Positions 45,003-54,173 of a stretch of 64,000 nucleotides of DNA are shown piece by piece (position 1 is the first letter of the stretch; each line of letters begins with the position of its first letter). Below the pieces are notes generated by a model. The model did no database searches, was not told where the DNA came from, and saw only the letters and a program-made list of their open reading frames with translations. The stretch is from Azospirillaceae bacterium (GTDB lineage Bacteria; Pseudomonadota; Alphaproteobacteria; Azospirillales; Azospirillaceae): NCBI GenBank assembly GCA_031291675.1, contig JARLIO010000082.1:92676-156675 (forward strand), in the 5' to 3' direction. Position numbers and translations under genes: made by a program.

Positions 45003-45902
45003 TCACTCGACGACCTCGATTTGTTCCGGTACTGCGATCTCGATGGTCGGCACGCCACGATCAACCACCCAGCCACGCAGCCGCACCCGCTGCCCCAGCA
45101 GCGCCGCGGCATCACGGCCGACCGCACGAAGCGCCCGGCGCACCGATGCCGTCAGCCCGACGACGACCCCGGCGTCCCCGATACCCAAACGCAGCGACCA
45201 CTGACCGCGCCGCGTGGCAATATCCGTGACCCGCCCTTCGATCAATTGAAAACTCCCGGGCGGACCGGGATTGTCCGGAGACCGGACCTGATAGAAATCG
45301 ACGGCCCACAGGCCGCGCCGCGCCGCCCGCGCTGCAGCCTCGACCGCGATCATGGCCCGGAGCCGGGCGCGGGCGGCGCCGCTGCGGCTTTCGGCCGTCG
45401 GAACCACCCGGGCGGCCCCCGCAGCCAGAATCACATCGGCGAGCCAGGAGCCATCGTCAAGCTGCAAGTCAGCGACCACCCGTCCCCAGCGGTCCGTGCG
45501 CTCCCGATCGAACCAGGGCACAACATGCCGCCCGCGAACCGTGGTGTCGAGCACCGCCTGGGCCTCGGCGGCGAAGGGCTGGGCATCGGCTCCCCCCGGC
45601 GGCCGGCGGCCGCGCTGCGGTGCCTCAATCCCCGCGAGCCGAATCAGTCGGCCATCGCTCAGGACCACGGTGTCACCATCCGGGACCGCGTTGACGACAC
45701 CATCGGCCCCGCGTTGCGGCACATCACGCGACGATACCGCGGCGATGGCGGCGCCGATCGAACCCAGACCAATCCAGGGTGGCAATGGAATACAGGTTGC
45801 TAAAAGAAAAATCGTCGCAACCAAGAGGAAGACCGCAGACCGACATATCGACCGGATCAATCGCAACGCCGGAGAAAAGGGATCCTCACCGCAGCGGTTC
45901 AC
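45003..45902 (-). CDS. Thermonuclease (SNase)-family exported or membrane-anchored protein
   Basis: 299 residues with an N-terminal hydrophobic segment (SAVFLLVATIFLLATCIPLP). SNase fold at about 65-200: PDGDTVVLSDGRLIRLAGIE keeps the family Asp, Arg and Glu, and DRERTDRWGRVVADLQ keeps the second Arg. A C-terminal domain of about 90 residues (FQLIEGRVTDIATRRGQW, LRGWV) is an added OB-like fold common in alphaproteobacterial SNase proteins. No ATG is available near the N-terminus, so GTG at 45902 is taken, with moderate certainty. Function likely extracytoplasmic nuclease or nucleic-acid binding. Confidence 0.85.
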   Translation of the reverse strand: MNRCGEDPFSPALRLIRSICRSAVFLLVATIFLLATCIPLPPWIGLGSIGAAIAAVSSRDVPQRGADGVVNAVPDGDTVVLSDGRLIRLAGIEAPQRGRRPPGGADAQPFAAEAQAVLDTTVRGRHVVPWFDRERTDRWGRVVADLQLDDGSWLADVILAAGAARVVPTAESRSGAARARLRAMIAVEAAARAARRGLWAVDFYQVRSPDNPGPPGSFQLIEGRVTDIATRRGQWSLRLGIGDAGVVVGLTASVRRALRAVGRDAAALLGQRVRLRGWVVDRGVPTIEIAVPEQIEVVE

Positions 45903-46063
45903 CGGCGGAGCCGCTCCGGGATCGAAAACCTGTGCTTGCCGATGCCCCCGATTGGCGATCGGCCATCGCCTTTACCGGGCCGACCGCCTATACTCGTAGG
46001 ATTCCGCGGCACGTGGTCGCGGCTTTCCGTTTCCACTCCGGCCCGATCGTCAGACACCGCACC

Positions 46064-47017
46064 ATGCCCCGTAATGAGTTGTTTCCGGCCATCGAGCCCT
46101 TCGAATCCGGTTGGTTGAAGGTTGACCCCCAGCACCGGATCTATTGGGAACAAAGCGGAAATCCGCAAGGTATTCCCGTGGTCTTCCTGCATGGCGGCCC
46201 CGGCGCCGGCGCGTCGTCGGCGCATCGACGCTTTTTCGATCCGGGTCATTATCGCATCGTGATCCTTGATCAGCGCGGCGCCGGGCGATCGACGCCGCTG
46301 GGCGAAATCCAGAACAACACGACCGATCATCTTGTCAGCGATCTCGAAGCGCTGCGCGACTTTCTGCACATCGATCGCTGGCACGTTTTTGGCGGCTCCT
46401 GGGGCTCGACCCTGGCCCTGGCCTATGCCCAAACCCACCCGGACCGCTGCGTGAGCCTGGTGCTGCGTGGCATCTTCCTGATGCGCCTGCAAGAGATCAA
46501 CTGGTTCCTCTATGACATGCGGACCATCTATCCCGAGGCCTGGTCCACCTTCACCGCCATCTTGGCGCCCGAGGAACGCGGCGACATCCTCGAAGCCTAT
46601 TGGCGGCGACTGACCGCAACCGACCCGGCGACCTGCATGACCGCGGCGCGCCTCTGGAGCGGCTATGAGGGCGCCTGTTCCACGCTGCTGCCCAGCCCGG
46701 AGATCGCCTCGGCCGCCGAACAGAGCAACCACGCCCTGGGCCTGTCGCGGATGGAAGCCCATTATTTCCGCAACAACCGGTTCACCCCGGAGGACCGGCT
46801 GCTCCGTAACGTCGCGCGGATCCGCCATATTCCGGCGGTGATCGTCCAGGGCCGCTACGACATCATCTGCCCGATCGTCTCCGCCGACGAACTGCACCGC
46901 GCCTGGCCCGAGGCCGACTATGTCGTCGTTCCCAATGCCGGTCATTCGGCAATGGAACCGGGAATCCGCAGCGCCCTGGTCACGGCCACCGAACGGTTCA
47001 AGACCCTGCCGCTTTAA
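46064..47017 (+). CDS. pip: Proline iminopeptidase (prolyl aminopeptidase)
   Basis: 317-residue alpha/beta hydrolase removing N-terminal proline from peptides. IYWEQSGNPQGIPVVFLHGG (oxyanion loop), ILDQRGAGRSTP, nucleophile GGSWGSTLALAYAQTHP, catalytic Asp in GRYDIICP and His in NAGHSAMEPG. WNTTxxLV-type region is present as NTTDHLVSDLE. ATG at 46064 fits the family; the longer frame is not conserved. Upstream SNase gene is divergent. Confidence 0.95.
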   Translation: MPRNELFPAIEPFESGWLKVDPQHRIYWEQSGNPQGIPVVFLHGGPGAGASSAHRRFFDPGHYRIVILDQRGAGRSTPLGEIQNNTTDHLVSDLEALRDFLHIDRWHVFGGSWGSTLALAYAQTHPDRCVSLVLRGIFLMRLQEINWFLYDMRTIYPEAWSTFTAILAPEERGDILEAYWRRLTATDPATCMTAARLWSGYEGACSTLLPSPEIASAAEQSNHALGLSRMEAHYFRNNRFTPEDRLLRNVARIRHIPAVIVQGRYDIICPIVSADELHRAWPEADYVVVPNAGHSAMEPGIRSALVTATERFKTLPL

Positions 47018-47077
47018 CCGGAGCTGACGATCGGGATCTGACGGAACGCGAACCTTCTTGCCGAACCGTTCTCCGTA

Positions 47078-47782
47078 TCAGGCCAGCGCTGCCAGTGCCG
47101 ACCGGTCCAGGATGTCCTCGATCCGGCCCGCCGCCATCTGCGCCGCGCGTTCGCACATGTGGCCGATAACCCCCGGGTCGTGGCTGACCAGAACCAGTGT
47201 CATGCCAAAGCGCTGTTTCAAATCGACCAGCAGGTTCAAGATCCCGGCCTGGACCGAGGTGTCGAGCGCCGAGGTTGGTTCATCCAGCAGCAACAGCCGC
47301 GGTTTCAGCAGCAGGGCCCGCGCGATGGCGATCCGCTGCCGTTGTCCCCCGGAAAGCTGGTGCGGGTAGCGTAGCGCCAGGGCCGGTGACAGACCGACCT
47401 GAACCAGAATATCCGCCACCTTGTCCGGGATCGCGGTTTCACGCCGCACCACCAGCGGCTCCCCCAGAATGCGCGCCACCCTGTGACGGGGATGGAGCGA
47501 CGCATAGGGATCCTGGAACACCATCTGCACCGCGGATCGCAGCGTTCCCGTCATCGCCTGGCCCGGGACCAGGGTCTGCCCAAGGGCCGTGATCTGACCC
47601 GACCAGGTCCGGTTCAGGCCGGCCAGCACCCGCAAAACCGTCGACTTGCCGCAGCCCGAGGGCCCAACCAGGCCGAACGTCTCGCCCTCGGCGACGGCGA
47701 AGTCAACGCCGCGGACCGCGGAAAATGTCCCGCCCTTGCCCGCAAAATCGACGCGCAGGTTCGCCACCGTCAGGGCCATCAT
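47078..47782 (-). CDS. ABC transporter ATP-binding protein (DppF/NikE-like)
   Basis: 234-residue ATPase of an oligopeptide/nickel-type importer. Walker A GPSGCGKST, VFQDPYASLHPRHRV (Q-loop with the family's PYASLHPR), signature LSGGQRQRIAIARALLLKP, Walker B LLLLDEPTSALD and the H-loop VSHD. Shorter than most DppF proteins because the C-terminal oligopeptide extension is absent. Start overlaps the preceding ATPase stop by four bases. Last gene of the five-gene operon. Confidence 0.93.
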   Translation of the reverse strand: MMALTVANLRVDFAGKGGTFSAVRGVDFAVAEGETFGLVGPSGCGKSTVLRVLAGLNRTWSGQITALGQTLVPGQAMTGTLRSAVQMVFQDPYASLHPRHRVARILGEPLVVRRETAIPDKVADILVQVGLSPALALRYPHQLSGGQRQRIAIARALLLKPRLLLLDEPTSALDTSVQAGILNLLVDLKQRFGMTLVLVSHDPGVIGHMCERAAQMAAGRIEDILDRSALAALA

Positions 47783-48591
47783 GGCTGAAGCGTTTCCTCA
47801 ATAGCTTCGGGTAACCGGGTGCCGTAGCTGGCCGCCGACGGATGGGCGCGCCATAGGGCACGGGTGTAGGGGTGCCCGGCCTGCGCCAGCGCGCCGGCGT
47901 CGAGGCGGTCGACAAGGATCCCCCTTTGCATCACCAGGACCCGGTCGGCGAAGCGAGCCACCTGCCGCAGATCATGGCTGATCAGCACCAGCCCCATCCC
48001 GGTGTCGTCGGTCAAGCCACCGAGCAGATCAAGGATCTGATCGCGCAGCGCGTGGTCGAGTGCCGAGGTCGGTTCGTCGGCGATCAGCAGATCCGGTCCG
48101 GCAATCACCATGGCCGCAATCATGGCCCGTTGCCCCATCCCGCCGGACACCTCGCCCGGATAGGCGCGATAGGCCCGTTGCGGATCCGGGAAACCGACGC
48201 GATGCAGCATGTCAAGCGCCCGCTCCCGCCGTTCGCCGGCAGAGAGCCGGCTATGCAGCACCAAGGCCTCCTCGACCTGACGGCCGATGCGATGCGCAGG
48301 ATTGAGCGCGTATTTTGGATCCTGCGGCACAAAGCCGATGCGGCGCCCGCGGACACCCTGCCATCCGGTCGTGGTCAGGATCCGGTCCCCCAGCGCGATG
48401 CGCCCACCGGTGCGACGAACCCCGGGGGGCAACAGACCGATGATCGCCCGGGCGGTCAAGGATTTGCCCGAACCGGATTCGCCGACAATGGCCAGTTTTT
48501 CACGACCAACCGTAAACGAGATGCCGCCCACCAGCGTCGCCGCCCCCGCCGCGACCGTCAGCGCCTCGACCCGGAGCAGAACGTCAGTCAT
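47779..48591 (-). CDS. ABC transporter ATP-binding protein (DppD/NikD-like)
   Basis: 270-residue ATPase. Walker A GESGSGKSLTARAIIGLLPP, VPQDPKYALNPAHRIG, signature VSGGMGQRAMIAAMVIAGPD, Walker B LLIADEPTSALD, and H-loop LISHDLRQVA. The C-terminal HPYTRALWRAHP motif marks the oligopeptide/nickel subfamily. ATG at 48591 overlaps the permease stop by eight bases; the open frame upstream lies in the permease. Confidence 0.93.
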   Translation of the reverse strand: MTDVLLRVEALTVAAGAATLVGGISFTVGREKLAIVGESGSGKSLTARAIIGLLPPGVRRTGGRIALGDRILTTTGWQGVRGRRIGFVPQDPKYALNPAHRIGRQVEEALVLHSRLSAGERRERALDMLHRVGFPDPQRAYRAYPGEVSGGMGQRAMIAAMVIAGPDLLIADEPTSALDHALRDQILDLLGGLTDDTGMGLVLISHDLRQVARFADRVLVMQRGILVDRLDAGALAQAGHPYTRALWRAHPSAASYGTRLPEAIEETLQP

Positions 48592-49450
48592 GGCGCGGAT
48601 CCAGGACATCGCGCAGACCATCGGCCAGCAGATTGAAAGCCAGGCTGGCCAGGAAGATCGCGCAGCCCGGCGCCGCCGTGAGCCACCATTCGTCAAAAAT
48701 GACCGGCGTGCCGTCGGCCACCATCGAGCCCCATTCCGCCGTCGGCGGTCGAACCCCCAGACCCAGGAACCCCAGTCCCGCCGCCGCCAGAATGATCCCG
48801 GCCAGATCGAGCGCCAGGCGAATGATCGTCGAAGGCAGCACCAGCGGCAGGACATGGCCGACAATCAGCCGCCAACCCCGGATGCCCACCATCTCGGCGG
48901 CAGCCAAATAGTCGTGATCGCGCAGCGCCACGGTTTCGACCCGCGCCTGACGGGCATAGGCGGGCCAACTGGTCAGCGCCAGCGCCAGGCCGCCATTGAT
49001 CAGCCCCGGCCCGAGGATCGCCACGAAGGCAAAGGCCAGCAGCAGGCGCGGGAACGACATCACGATATCGGTGACGCGCATCAGCGCCCGCTCGACCAGG
49101 CCACCGCAATAACCGGCAACCACCCCGACAGCGACGCCCAGCGGCGCCATCAGGGCCGCGACCAGGATCACGAGCAGCAGGGTCGGACGCACGCCATAGA
49201 ACAGCCGCGACACCTGATCCCGGCCAAAGCCGTCGGTGCCCAACCAATGCTGTGCCGACGGCCGCGCCAGGCGATTGGCGATGTCCTGGAGATTGGGATC
49301 GAACGGCGCCAACACCGGCGCCAAAACGGCCACCACGATCATCAAACCGATCATCCCCAGACCGAACAGGGCGGCCGGCGATCGCATCAGCCGGGCCAAC
49401 CCGGGCGAAGGAGCCGTTGGCATGGTCGCCATCATCGCCGCGCTCCTCAT
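48584..49450 (-). CDS. ABC transporter permease (DppC/NikC-like)
   Basis: 288-residue inner-membrane subunit with about six helices. Family marks: HWLGTDGFGRDQVSRLFYGV near the N-terminus, the EAA-type loop AAAEMVGIRGWRLIVGHVLP, and AAAGLGFLGLGVRPPTAEWG with the WGSMVADG that follows. Start overlaps the upstream permease stop by four bases. Confidence 0.94.
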   Translation of the reverse strand: MRSAAMMATMPTAPSPGLARLMRSPAALFGLGMIGLMIVVAVLAPVLAPFDPNLQDIANRLARPSAQHWLGTDGFGRDQVSRLFYGVRPTLLLVILVAALMAPLGVAVGVVAGYCGGLVERALMRVTDIVMSFPRLLLAFAFVAILGPGLINGGLALALTSWPAYARQARVETVALRDHDYLAAAEMVGIRGWRLIVGHVLPLVLPSTIIRLALDLAGIILAAAGLGFLGLGVRPPTAEWGSMVADGTPVIFDEWWLTAAPGCAIFLASLAFNLLADGLRDVLDPRHD

Positions 49451-50532
49451 CGGTCCCGTCCCCGGCCGGTCCTGGCAACGGCCAGGTCGGTCAGGCTGTT
49501 GAGCAGGATGAAGGCCGATCCGATCGTCAGCGTCGCGCCGAGGATCGCCGCGGTGTCGCCGGCAAACAGAGCCACGGTGAGATAGCGGCCGATCCCGGGC
49601 CAGGCGAATACGGTCTCGGTCAACACCGCCCCTTCAAGCAGACTGGCATAGGCCAGCGCCACAATCGTCAGCAGCGGGCCCGTGACATTGGGCAGAACAT
49701 GGACGAAGACGACGCGCCAGGGGCCAGCGCCTTTGGCGCGCGCCGTCAGCACATATTCCTGCCCCAACTGTTCGAGGACCGCGCCGCGGCTCAAGCGGGT
49801 GATTCCGGCCAGCGCGTACAGTGCGAGCACGAGCGCCGGCAGCACCAGATGAGCGACGGCACTGCGAAACGCCCCCGCTGTCCCCGACAAGGCCGTGTCG
49901 ATCAAGGCAAAGCCGGTCACCGGACGCAGTGTGTATTGATAGAGCACATCCAGGCGACCCGGACCGGGCGCCCAATGCAGTCTTGCATAGAACAGCAACA
50001 GGAACAGCAAGCCCAGCCAGAAGATCGGAATGGAATAGCCGACCAGCGAAACGATCCGGGCCGCGGCATCGATGATGCCGCCCGATCGCATCGCCGCGAT
50101 GATCCCCAGCGCAAGGCCGCTGGCGGCGCCGATCACGATCGCGACCGTCGCCAGTTCCAGCGTCGCCGAAAAGGTCCGGGCGATGTCCGCCGCGACCGGC
50201 TGCCCGGTCGACGACGCCTGGCCGAGATCACCATGCCCAACCCGGACAAGGTAACGCCCGAACTGAACCGCCAGGGGCCTGTCCAGTCCCAGTTCCAGCC
50301 GCGCCGCGGCGTAGGTCGATGCGCTGGCGTGATCACCGACCAGTTGCAACACCGGATCGACCGGCGACAACCGGGTCATGGCAAAAGTGACCAGCACCAG
50401 GCCGAACAGCGTCAGCGCCACCGAACCCAACCACCGCACCACCGCGGTCCCGGCGCCGCGCCACCGCGAAAAACCAAACCAGCGGGACGCGACGCGGATC
50501 GTTGAAGACGTCTCCGAAGCGGTATTCAGCAC
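49447..50532 (-). CDS. ABC transporter permease (DppB/NikB-like)
   Basis: 361-residue inner-membrane subunit with six or more helices. TRLSPVDPVLQLVGDHAS, LVGYSIPIFWLGLLFLLLFY, the EAA loop YVLTARAKGAGPWRVVFVHV followed by LPN, and the C-terminal ETVFAWPGIGRYLTVALFAG are typical. GTG start with AAGGG close upstream; no in-frame ATG nearby. It begins 15 bases after the binding-protein stop. Confidence 0.94.
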   Translation of the reverse strand: MLNTASETSSTIRVASRWFGFSRWRGAGTAVVRWLGSVALTLFGLVLVTFAMTRLSPVDPVLQLVGDHASASTYAAARLELGLDRPLAVQFGRYLVRVGHGDLGQASSTGQPVAADIARTFSATLELATVAIVIGAASGLALGIIAAMRSGGIIDAAARIVSLVGYSIPIFWLGLLFLLLFYARLHWAPGPGRLDVLYQYTLRPVTGFALIDTALSGTAGAFRSAVAHLVLPALVLALYALAGITRLSRGAVLEQLGQEYVLTARAKGAGPWRVVFVHVLPNVTGPLLTIVALAYASLLEGAVLTETVFAWPGIGRYLTVALFAGDTAAILGATLTIGSAFILLNSLTDLAVARTGRGRDR

Positions 50533-50547
50533 GCGACCCTTGACCCT

Positions 50548-52191
50548 TTATTTCTCGACCTGGTCGTAATAGACCTGATCCGAATTCAGGCCCTGAGCAT
50601 AGCCTTTCAGCCCGTCGCGGAGAACCACCTGCTCGCTGCCCTGGAGCATGAACACATAGGGCGACCGCGCCTGGATCTTGTGTTGCAGCGCCTCGTACAA
50701 GGCCGTCCGCTTGGCCGGATCCTGCTCCTTGACCGCGGCGGCGGTCTCATCGCTCAATTCGGGGATCACCCAACCGGCCTGTCTGGCGACGGTGTTGTGG
50801 CTGTTGTCGCGGTTGATCGCGAAAGCGCTGGCATTAGAATGCGGATCGAAATAATCCGGGATCCAGTAGCGCAGCGTGATCGCGTAGTTGCCGGAACGGC
50901 CTTTGGCGTAGATGTCACTGGCGACGCCGGGCTGGATGTCCAGCGTCAGACCGGCCTGGGCGAATGTCGCCTGCAACGACTGGGCAATCTGCAGGAAAGG
51001 GGCCTCGTTAAAAACCGGAAAGGCGATCGTCGTCGGCCCAATCTTGGCATCGGCCAGGATCTTCCGGGCCTTGGCGATATCGAGCTTGAACGGTGTGTCC
51101 TTGAGCGCCCCGGGGAAGCCGACCGGCAGGAACGCCTGATGGACCTGTGCCTGGCCGCCCAACAAATTCGTGGCAATGCCCTGGTAGTCGATCAGGTAGC
51201 GCGCGGCTTCCCAGAATGCCGGGTTGCCCAGAGTCGCATTGGCCTTGGTATTGATCAGCAGATAGTCGGTGCGGGCCGACGGAACGGCGAGCACCTTGAC
51301 CCCGGCCTCGCCCTTCAGCGCCGCGATCTGGTCGGAGCCCAGACCGCGGGCGATGTCGGCATCGCCCTGTTCGATCAGCAGACGGCGGGCCGCCGAATCC
51401 GGGACATTGCGCAGGATGACACTGTGCAATTTCGGTGCGCCACCGGGGGCGCTGGCATTGGCATCGAGCACCAACGCCTCATGCGGGGCATAGGTCGTGA
51501 TGGTGAACGCGCCACTGCCGGCGGAATGGCTTTTCAGCCAAGCATTGCCGAAATCACCGCCGCTGGCCTGCGGCGTGACCGCGGCCTCATCAACGATCGA
51601 GGCGATCGGTGCCGTCAGGATCGCCAGCGCGAAGGCAGGACCGACATCGGCGGACCAGGCGATCTTGACATGATTGTCGTCGACCCTGGTGACCGCCTGG
51701 TCAACATTGTCGGCAGACCACCCCAACTCGTTGAGGATGAAGGCCGGCGCTTTGTTGAGTTTCACCGCGCGGGTCAGAGAGAAAATCACGTCTTCCGGCC
51801 GAACCGGATGGCCCGACGCAAACCGTGCCCCGGGGGCCAGGGTGAAGGTCAGGCTCTTGCCATCGGCAGCCGGTTGCCACGACGCCGCCAAAGCGGGCTC
51901 GATCCGCGTGCCGTCATCACGGTTGGATTGGACCAGGCGCTGATAGACATTGTTGAACGTCTGCACCGTCGTCAATTCGAACCCCTCGGCGGGGTCGAAG
52001 CTGACGGCGTCATCGATCGATTGGGCGACGACCAGAACGCCGGGCGGCGTCGCGGCACGGGCGGCACCGCCCGGCATGAGCACAGCAGCCGCGACGGCGG
52101 ACATCAGCGCCACCGTCAACCCCATCCGGCGCAGCGCAGCCAGCGAACCGTGGCGATCCGGTGATCGCGAAAGAGAGGATGAAACAGACAT
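50548..52191 (-). CDS. ABC transporter substrate-binding protein (SBP family 5)
   Basis: 547-residue periplasmic binding protein. Signal peptide at about 20-46 with ARAATPP near the cleavage site. DDAVSFDPAEGFELTTVQTF, LAASWQPAADGKSLTFTLAP, GARFASGHPVRPEDVIFSLT and the C-terminal domain identify the DppA/OppA/NikA family. Ligand (peptide, nickel complex or other) cannot be read from sequence; the short ATPases and the gene order resemble both dipeptide and nickel systems. AAAGGACCGACC precedes the ATG. An A/T-rich promoter region lies upstream (52264-52330). Confidence 0.94.
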   Translation of the reverse strand: MSVSSSLSRSPDRHGSLAALRRMGLTVALMSAVAAAVLMPGGAARAATPPGVLVVAQSIDDAVSFDPAEGFELTTVQTFNNVYQRLVQSNRDDGTRIEPALAASWQPAADGKSLTFTLAPGARFASGHPVRPEDVIFSLTRAVKLNKAPAFILNELGWSADNVDQAVTRVDDNHVKIAWSADVGPAFALAILTAPIASIVDEAAVTPQASGGDFGNAWLKSHSAGSGAFTITTYAPHEALVLDANASAPGGAPKLHSVILRNVPDSAARRLLIEQGDADIARGLGSDQIAALKGEAGVKVLAVPSARTDYLLINTKANATLGNPAFWEAARYLIDYQGIATNLLGGQAQVHQAFLPVGFPGALKDTPFKLDIAKARKILADAKIGPTTIAFPVFNEAPFLQIAQSLQATFAQAGLTLDIQPGVASDIYAKGRSGNYAITLRYWIPDYFDPHSNASAFAINRDNSHNTVARQAGWVIPELSDETAAAVKEQDPAKRTALYEALQHKIQARSPYVFMLQGSEQVVLRDGLKGYAQGLNSDQVYYDQVEK

Positions 52192-52455
52192 GGTCGGTCC
52201 TTTCAGACGACTTATCAGCAACAATTGCAATTCACCGACGAGGATGAAATCGGAGATTGGCAATCAACCTGATGATTTGAATTTCTGATGTCAAATAAAA
52301 TTATTCAACTTTGTTTTACCGTAATATCCAGCGGCAAGCTCGCGTCCGGAGTCTGATCCGGCCCAACCCGGGTTGAGACGGCTACAAAGATCCCGCGACG
52401 GGACCATGCGGTGATGAAAGCCGCCGGCTTCACACGGGGCAGCAAGATGGCGTTG

Positions 52456-53049
52456 TCAGCCGACCTGGAGGACGCCATCCTTGAACCCCAGTCCCCAGCG
52501 CTTTCGTTCCTCGGGAGCGCGATAGGGGTTCAGCATGTCCATCGTTGTCTCCACCGTGTCGATAACCAATCCGCTTCGCTCGCACCCCGCCAGGCAGCCT
52601 TCCATATAGATAAGACTCATATTATAGCGATGCAATTCGCGATCGGCCTGCGCACATTGCGCCAGTCCGCTTGCATCATTTTCATAATTATTATGGTAAT
52701 GCAATTGCAGCGATTCTCTATTCCTTTCGATCGCCAGCATTTCCTCTCCATTTCTGACTTCTATGCTTGGAAAAATTTTCCAAATGTCGCGTTTTTCGTT
52801 CCGGTTTCGGAACTTGCAGTGCAATCCCTCTCTGCCGCTACCGACAACATTCAAAAGGAATGTCCCGCGATTGATTTTGACGTTGATCGACTCGCGCTGC
52901 CACGACCCGTGTGACCCGATAACCGCCAGGCAAAGCCCGCCATTGCTAAGATTTGTAATGACGCATAGCCTGCCGTCACCCCATTCGGTGAGAAGCACGG
53001 CGCTTTTCGAAGACGAATACCGGACATCATGTCGATGCTCTACGGGCAT
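52456..53049 (-). CDS. PilZ-domain protein
   Basis: 197 residues. The first 100 residues fit a PilZ fold: HRHDVR carries the arginine pair and ITNLSNGGLCLAV the N/D-x-S-x-x-G box that binds cyclic di-GMP. The second half is helical and polar with three cysteines (CAQ, CLAGC) and no recognised family. Base composition is clearly lower in G+C than its neighbours, suggesting acquisition from elsewhere. ATG at 53049. Confidence 0.75.
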   Translation of the reverse strand: MPVEHRHDVRYSSSKSAVLLTEWGDGRLCVITNLSNGGLCLAVIGSHGSWQRESINVKINRGTFLLNVVGSGREGLHCKFRNRNEKRDIWKIFPSIEVRNGEEMLAIERNRESLQLHYHNNYENDASGLAQCAQADRELHRYNMSLIYMEGCLAGCERSGLVIDTVETTMDMLNPYRAPEERKRWGLGFKDGVLQVG

Positions 53050-53375
53050 ATTTTCACCGATCGATTGTCTTGTGTCAGACCCGCGAGGGGAGATTCCTTC
53101 GTCAGGATTGCGTCAGAAAGGTAGCCCCTCACAGAAAGGCCGCGCGAGAGTCGGAAACTACCTATCGATTTGGCCATCGATCCGGCCCCACCAGACTGGT
53201 GCCGCTCGGGGGGCAATTCAGGTCAGGGCGGATTGGACGACCCGCCGAGCCGTTCGGAGACGACGGTGGCACCGCAAATCTCATTTTGGCGTTTGCCACC
53301 AACCCGCGCCGGACCTCGGAGCCGGACCTGGGGGGCCGGACCTTGGGGGGCCGGACGGTTCGCCGGTGCTCCGCC
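53050..53375. other. Intergenic region between PilZ gene and ABC operon end
   Basis: 326 bases with no supportable gene. Near 53320-53356 there is an imperfect tandem repeat of a GCCGGACCTTGGGGGG-type unit that may act as a poor terminator for the ABC operon. Confidence 0.5.
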
Positions 53376-54173
53376 TCAGCCCAGCAGCAACCGGTCTTCG
53401 TCCACGACCTGGCCGCCGCGGGCCTCGCCGAACAGGCGCAGCAGGTCCGGCACGTCAAGGCGCGATCGTGCCGCACCGGACACGTCGTAGACCACCCGCC
53501 CGCCGTCCAGCATCACGGTTCGGTCGCCGCACGCCAGGGCATCGCGCATACTGTGGGTCACCATGATCGCGGTCAGCTTTTGTTCCGCGACCAGACGACG
53601 GGTCAGGTCGAGGACAAACGCACCGGTCTTGGGGTCAAGTGCCGCGGTATGTTCGTCGAGCAGCAGCAGCCGCATCGGCGCCAGCGTCGCCATCAGCAGA
53701 CCGATCGCCTGCCGTTGCCCGCCGCTGAGCAGGCCCATACGGTCGTGAAGGCGGCTGTCCAGCCCCAACCCCAATGCCGCCAACCGTTCGCGGAACAGGG
53801 CCCGGGCGTGACGGCTCAGCGCGCGCTCCAAACCGCGGCGCCGCCCGCGTCGCGCCGCCAGCGCCAGATTCTCCTCGATCGTCAGATCCTCGCAAGTCCC
53901 GACCCGGGGATCCTGAAACACCCGGGCCACCAGACCGGCCCGGCCGCGCGGCGTCGCCCGCGTCGGGTCGACATCGGCGATGAGAATCGTGCCGGCATCA
54001 AGCCGCACCTCGCCAGCCAGAGCGTTGAGCAGCGTCGACTTCCCGGCACCGTTGCTACCGATCACCGTGATGAACTGCCCGCTGTCAACCGTCAGGTCGA
54101 CATGCTGCAACGCCACCGTTTCCAGGGCCGTTCCCTTGTTGAAGAGAACCCGGGCGCCCGCGACGCTGATCAT
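53376..54173 (-). CDS. ABC transporter ATP-binding protein (TrpY/YtrB-like importer)
   Basis: 265-residue ATPase of a small amino-acid-type importer. Walker A GSNGAGKSTLLNALAG, VFQDPRVGTCEDLTIEENLA, signature LSGGQRQAIGLLMATLAP, Walker B LLLLDEHTAALDP and VTHSMRDALACGD. DEHTAALDP with this permease/binding-protein pair is typical of the TrpXYZ-type systems. Start overlaps the permease stop by four bases. Confidence 0.92.
   Translation of the reverse strand: MISVAGARVLFNKGTALETVALQHVDLTVDSGQFITVIGSNGAGKSTLLNALAGEVRLDAGTILIADVDPTRATPRGRAGLVARVFQDPRVGTCEDLTIEENLALAARRGRRRGLERALSRHARALFRERLAALGLGLDSRLHDRMGLLSGGQRQAIGLLMATLAPMRLLLLDEHTAALDPKTGAFVLDLTRRLVAEQKLTAIMVTHSMRDALACGDRTVMLDGGRVVYDVSGAARSRLDVPDLLRLFGEARGGQVVDEDRLLLG

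Noticed and set aside
50680..52164. 494-codon plus-strand frame antisense to the binding protein
   Set aside because: Shadow; the minus-strand SBP is unambiguous.
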